DNA of 6,913 nucleotides from Bacteroidales bacterium. Its GTDB lineage: Bacteria; Bacteroidota; Bacteroidia; Bacteroidales; Muribaculaceae. The translations under genes and the position numbers were made by a program. The notes under the pieces were generated by a model that saw only the letters and a program-made list of their open reading frames with translations, searched no databases and had not been told where the DNA came from. The stretch is taken from contig SFJG01000102.1 in the NCBI GenBank assembly GCA_004555955.1, positions 1-6,913 of the forward strand, written 5' to 3'. Below, one piece after another: positions 5,974-6,913 of the stretch; the stretch's first letter is position 1, and the number at the start of each line of letters is the position of its first letter.

Positions 5974-6913
5974 ATGGTAATCAATCGCGACCGATATCTC
6001 AGCCAATTAATTTCCGGCAAGGGTAATGGCTTGATAAAAATAATCACCGGCATACGTCGGTGTGGAAAGTCGTTTTTGCTGAACAATCTCTTCTATAAGC
6101 ACTTAATTGAAAATAATATCCTCGACAATCACATTGTCAGAATTGCTTTCGACGCATGGGAGATGCGCGAATTGTGCGACCCGGCACGTTTTATGGAATA
6201 CTTACAAAGTCGCATTACCGACGACGAACGCTACTATATTCTTCTCGACGAGGTTCAGCTGCTTAACGACTTCGTGCCCGTACTCAATGGCTTGCTACGT
6301 CGCGACAATCTCGATATATATGTTACAGGAAGTAACTCTCGATTCCTTTCGTCCGACGTGGTGACCGAGTTTCGTGGTCGTGGCGACCAAATACATGTCT
6401 ATCCTCTTTCTTTTGCCGAATTCATGTCGGTCGATAGTCGACATCCTTTTGAGGCATGGACCGATTTCTATACTTACGGCGGACTTCCTCATGTGTTGAT
6501 GCTCGACTCCGACAAGAAAAAAGTTGAATATCTCGCTAATCTTGTAAAAACCGTTTATTTATCCGACATTATTGACCGTCACCATATTAGGCATAGCGAC
6601 GAGTTTGTCGAACTGCTTAGTGTTATTGCTTCTGCCATCGGGGCGCCGACGAATCCTCGTAGAATTGCCGATACATTTAGGTCGGTAAAGAAAATACGTA
6701 TATCGCAACCAACTGTTAATAAGTATCTTGGCTATCTTCAAGATGCATTTATCACTGAGCGCTCTGTTCGTTACAACATAAAAGGACGCAAGTATATAAA
6801 CTCTCTTGCAAAGTACTACTTCTCTGACTTGGGGCTGCGTAACGCCATACTTGGTTTCCGTCAACAAGAGAAAAATCACATTATGGAAAACATTATCTAT
6901 AACGAACTTCGTT
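5974..6913 (+). CDS. AAA+ ATPase, AAA_14/DUF4143 family, cut by right edge
   Basis: 313 codons are visible and the frame is open at the right edge; relatives are usually about 400 residues or more, so roughly the last quarter is missing. Walker A is GIRRCGKS (26-33). Walker B is YYILLDE (87-93) with D92 and E93, followed by VQ as in this family. TGSNS (118-122) is the sensor-like strand, and RGRGDQIHVYPLSFAEF (134-150) is the characteristic arginine and linker segment. YGGLP (168-172) precedes a helix-turn-helix-like stretch (about 226-262, NPRRIADTF to TVNKYLGYL). YYFSDLGLRNAILG (281-294) opens the DUF4143 domain. Proteins of this family are common and multicopy in Bacteroidota, but their cellular role is not established; DNA binding and a toxin- or nuclease-like C-terminal domain have been considered. 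The start at 5974 lies just after palindrome 4 and shortly before the usual N-terminal RxxYL motif. There is no Shine-Dalgarno sequence. Confidence 0.92.
   Translation, partial: MVINRDRYLSQLISGKGNGLIKIITGIRRCGKSFLLNNLFYKHLIENNILDNHIVRIAFDAWEMRELCDPARFMEYLQSRITDDERYYILLDEVQLLNDFVPVLNGLLRRDNLDIYVTGSNSRFLSSDVVTEFRGRGDQIHVYPLSFAEFMSVDSRHPFEAWTDFYTYGGLPHVLMLDSDKKKVEYLANLVKTVYLSDIIDRHHIRHSDEFVELLSVIASAIGAPTNPRRIADTFRSVKKIRISQPTVNKYLGYLQDAFITERSVRYNIKGRKYINSLAKYYFSDLGLRNAILGFRQQEKNHIMENIIYNELR

Noticed and set aside
5856..6086. Minus-strand open frame of 76 codons across palindromes 3 and 4
   Set aside because: It is made of repeat sequence plus the antisense of the ATPase start and shows no domain.

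Overview
The window looks like chromosomal DNA of a Bacteroidota bacterium, most likely order Bacteroidales (Muribaculaceae-like is a guess from the mixed base composition and protein style, not proven). Three things point there. Three independent promoters match the Bacteroidota consensus TTTG-N19-TAnnTTTG exactly. No gene has a clear Shine-Dalgarno sequence; starts are instead preceded by A-rich leaders. The topoisomerase, CoaD and S41 protease run as a tight operon, an order I recall from Bacteroidales genomes.

Layout. Bases 1-957 (minus strand) hold the first 319 residues of a DUF262-type protein, in the GmrSD/type IV restriction superfamily. It has an unassigned N-terminal domain, is visibly AT-richer than its neighbours and runs off the left edge. 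Just upstream of it on the same strand lies a compact DEDDh 3'-5' exonuclease (982-1470). A divergent intergenic region (1471-1610) carries two back-to-back consensus promoters. The right-hand one drives parE (1611-3545), coaD (3552-4013) and an exported S41 C-terminal processing protease (4024-5658), separated by only 6 and 10 bases.

Bases 5659-5973 contain no gene. They hold the most unusual structure here: four copies of a symmetric 42-bp imperfect palindrome at a 74-75 bp period, separated by related 32-33 bp linkers. Only the last linker carries an intact promoter. That promoter points into an AAA+ ATPase of the AAA_14/DUF4143 family (5974 to the right edge, 313 residues visible), and the fourth palindrome covers its transcription start and leader.

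Functionally, the centre of the window is housekeeping: chromosome decatenation, coenzyme A synthesis and envelope proteolysis. The two flanks are accessory in character: a probable defence gene on the left and a DUF4143 ATPase with a repetitive promoter/operator-like region on the right. The right-hand region is the best candidate for undescribed biology. One can propose that the palindromes are operators, possibly for the ATPase's own winged-helix-like segment, but nothing in the sequence proves it.
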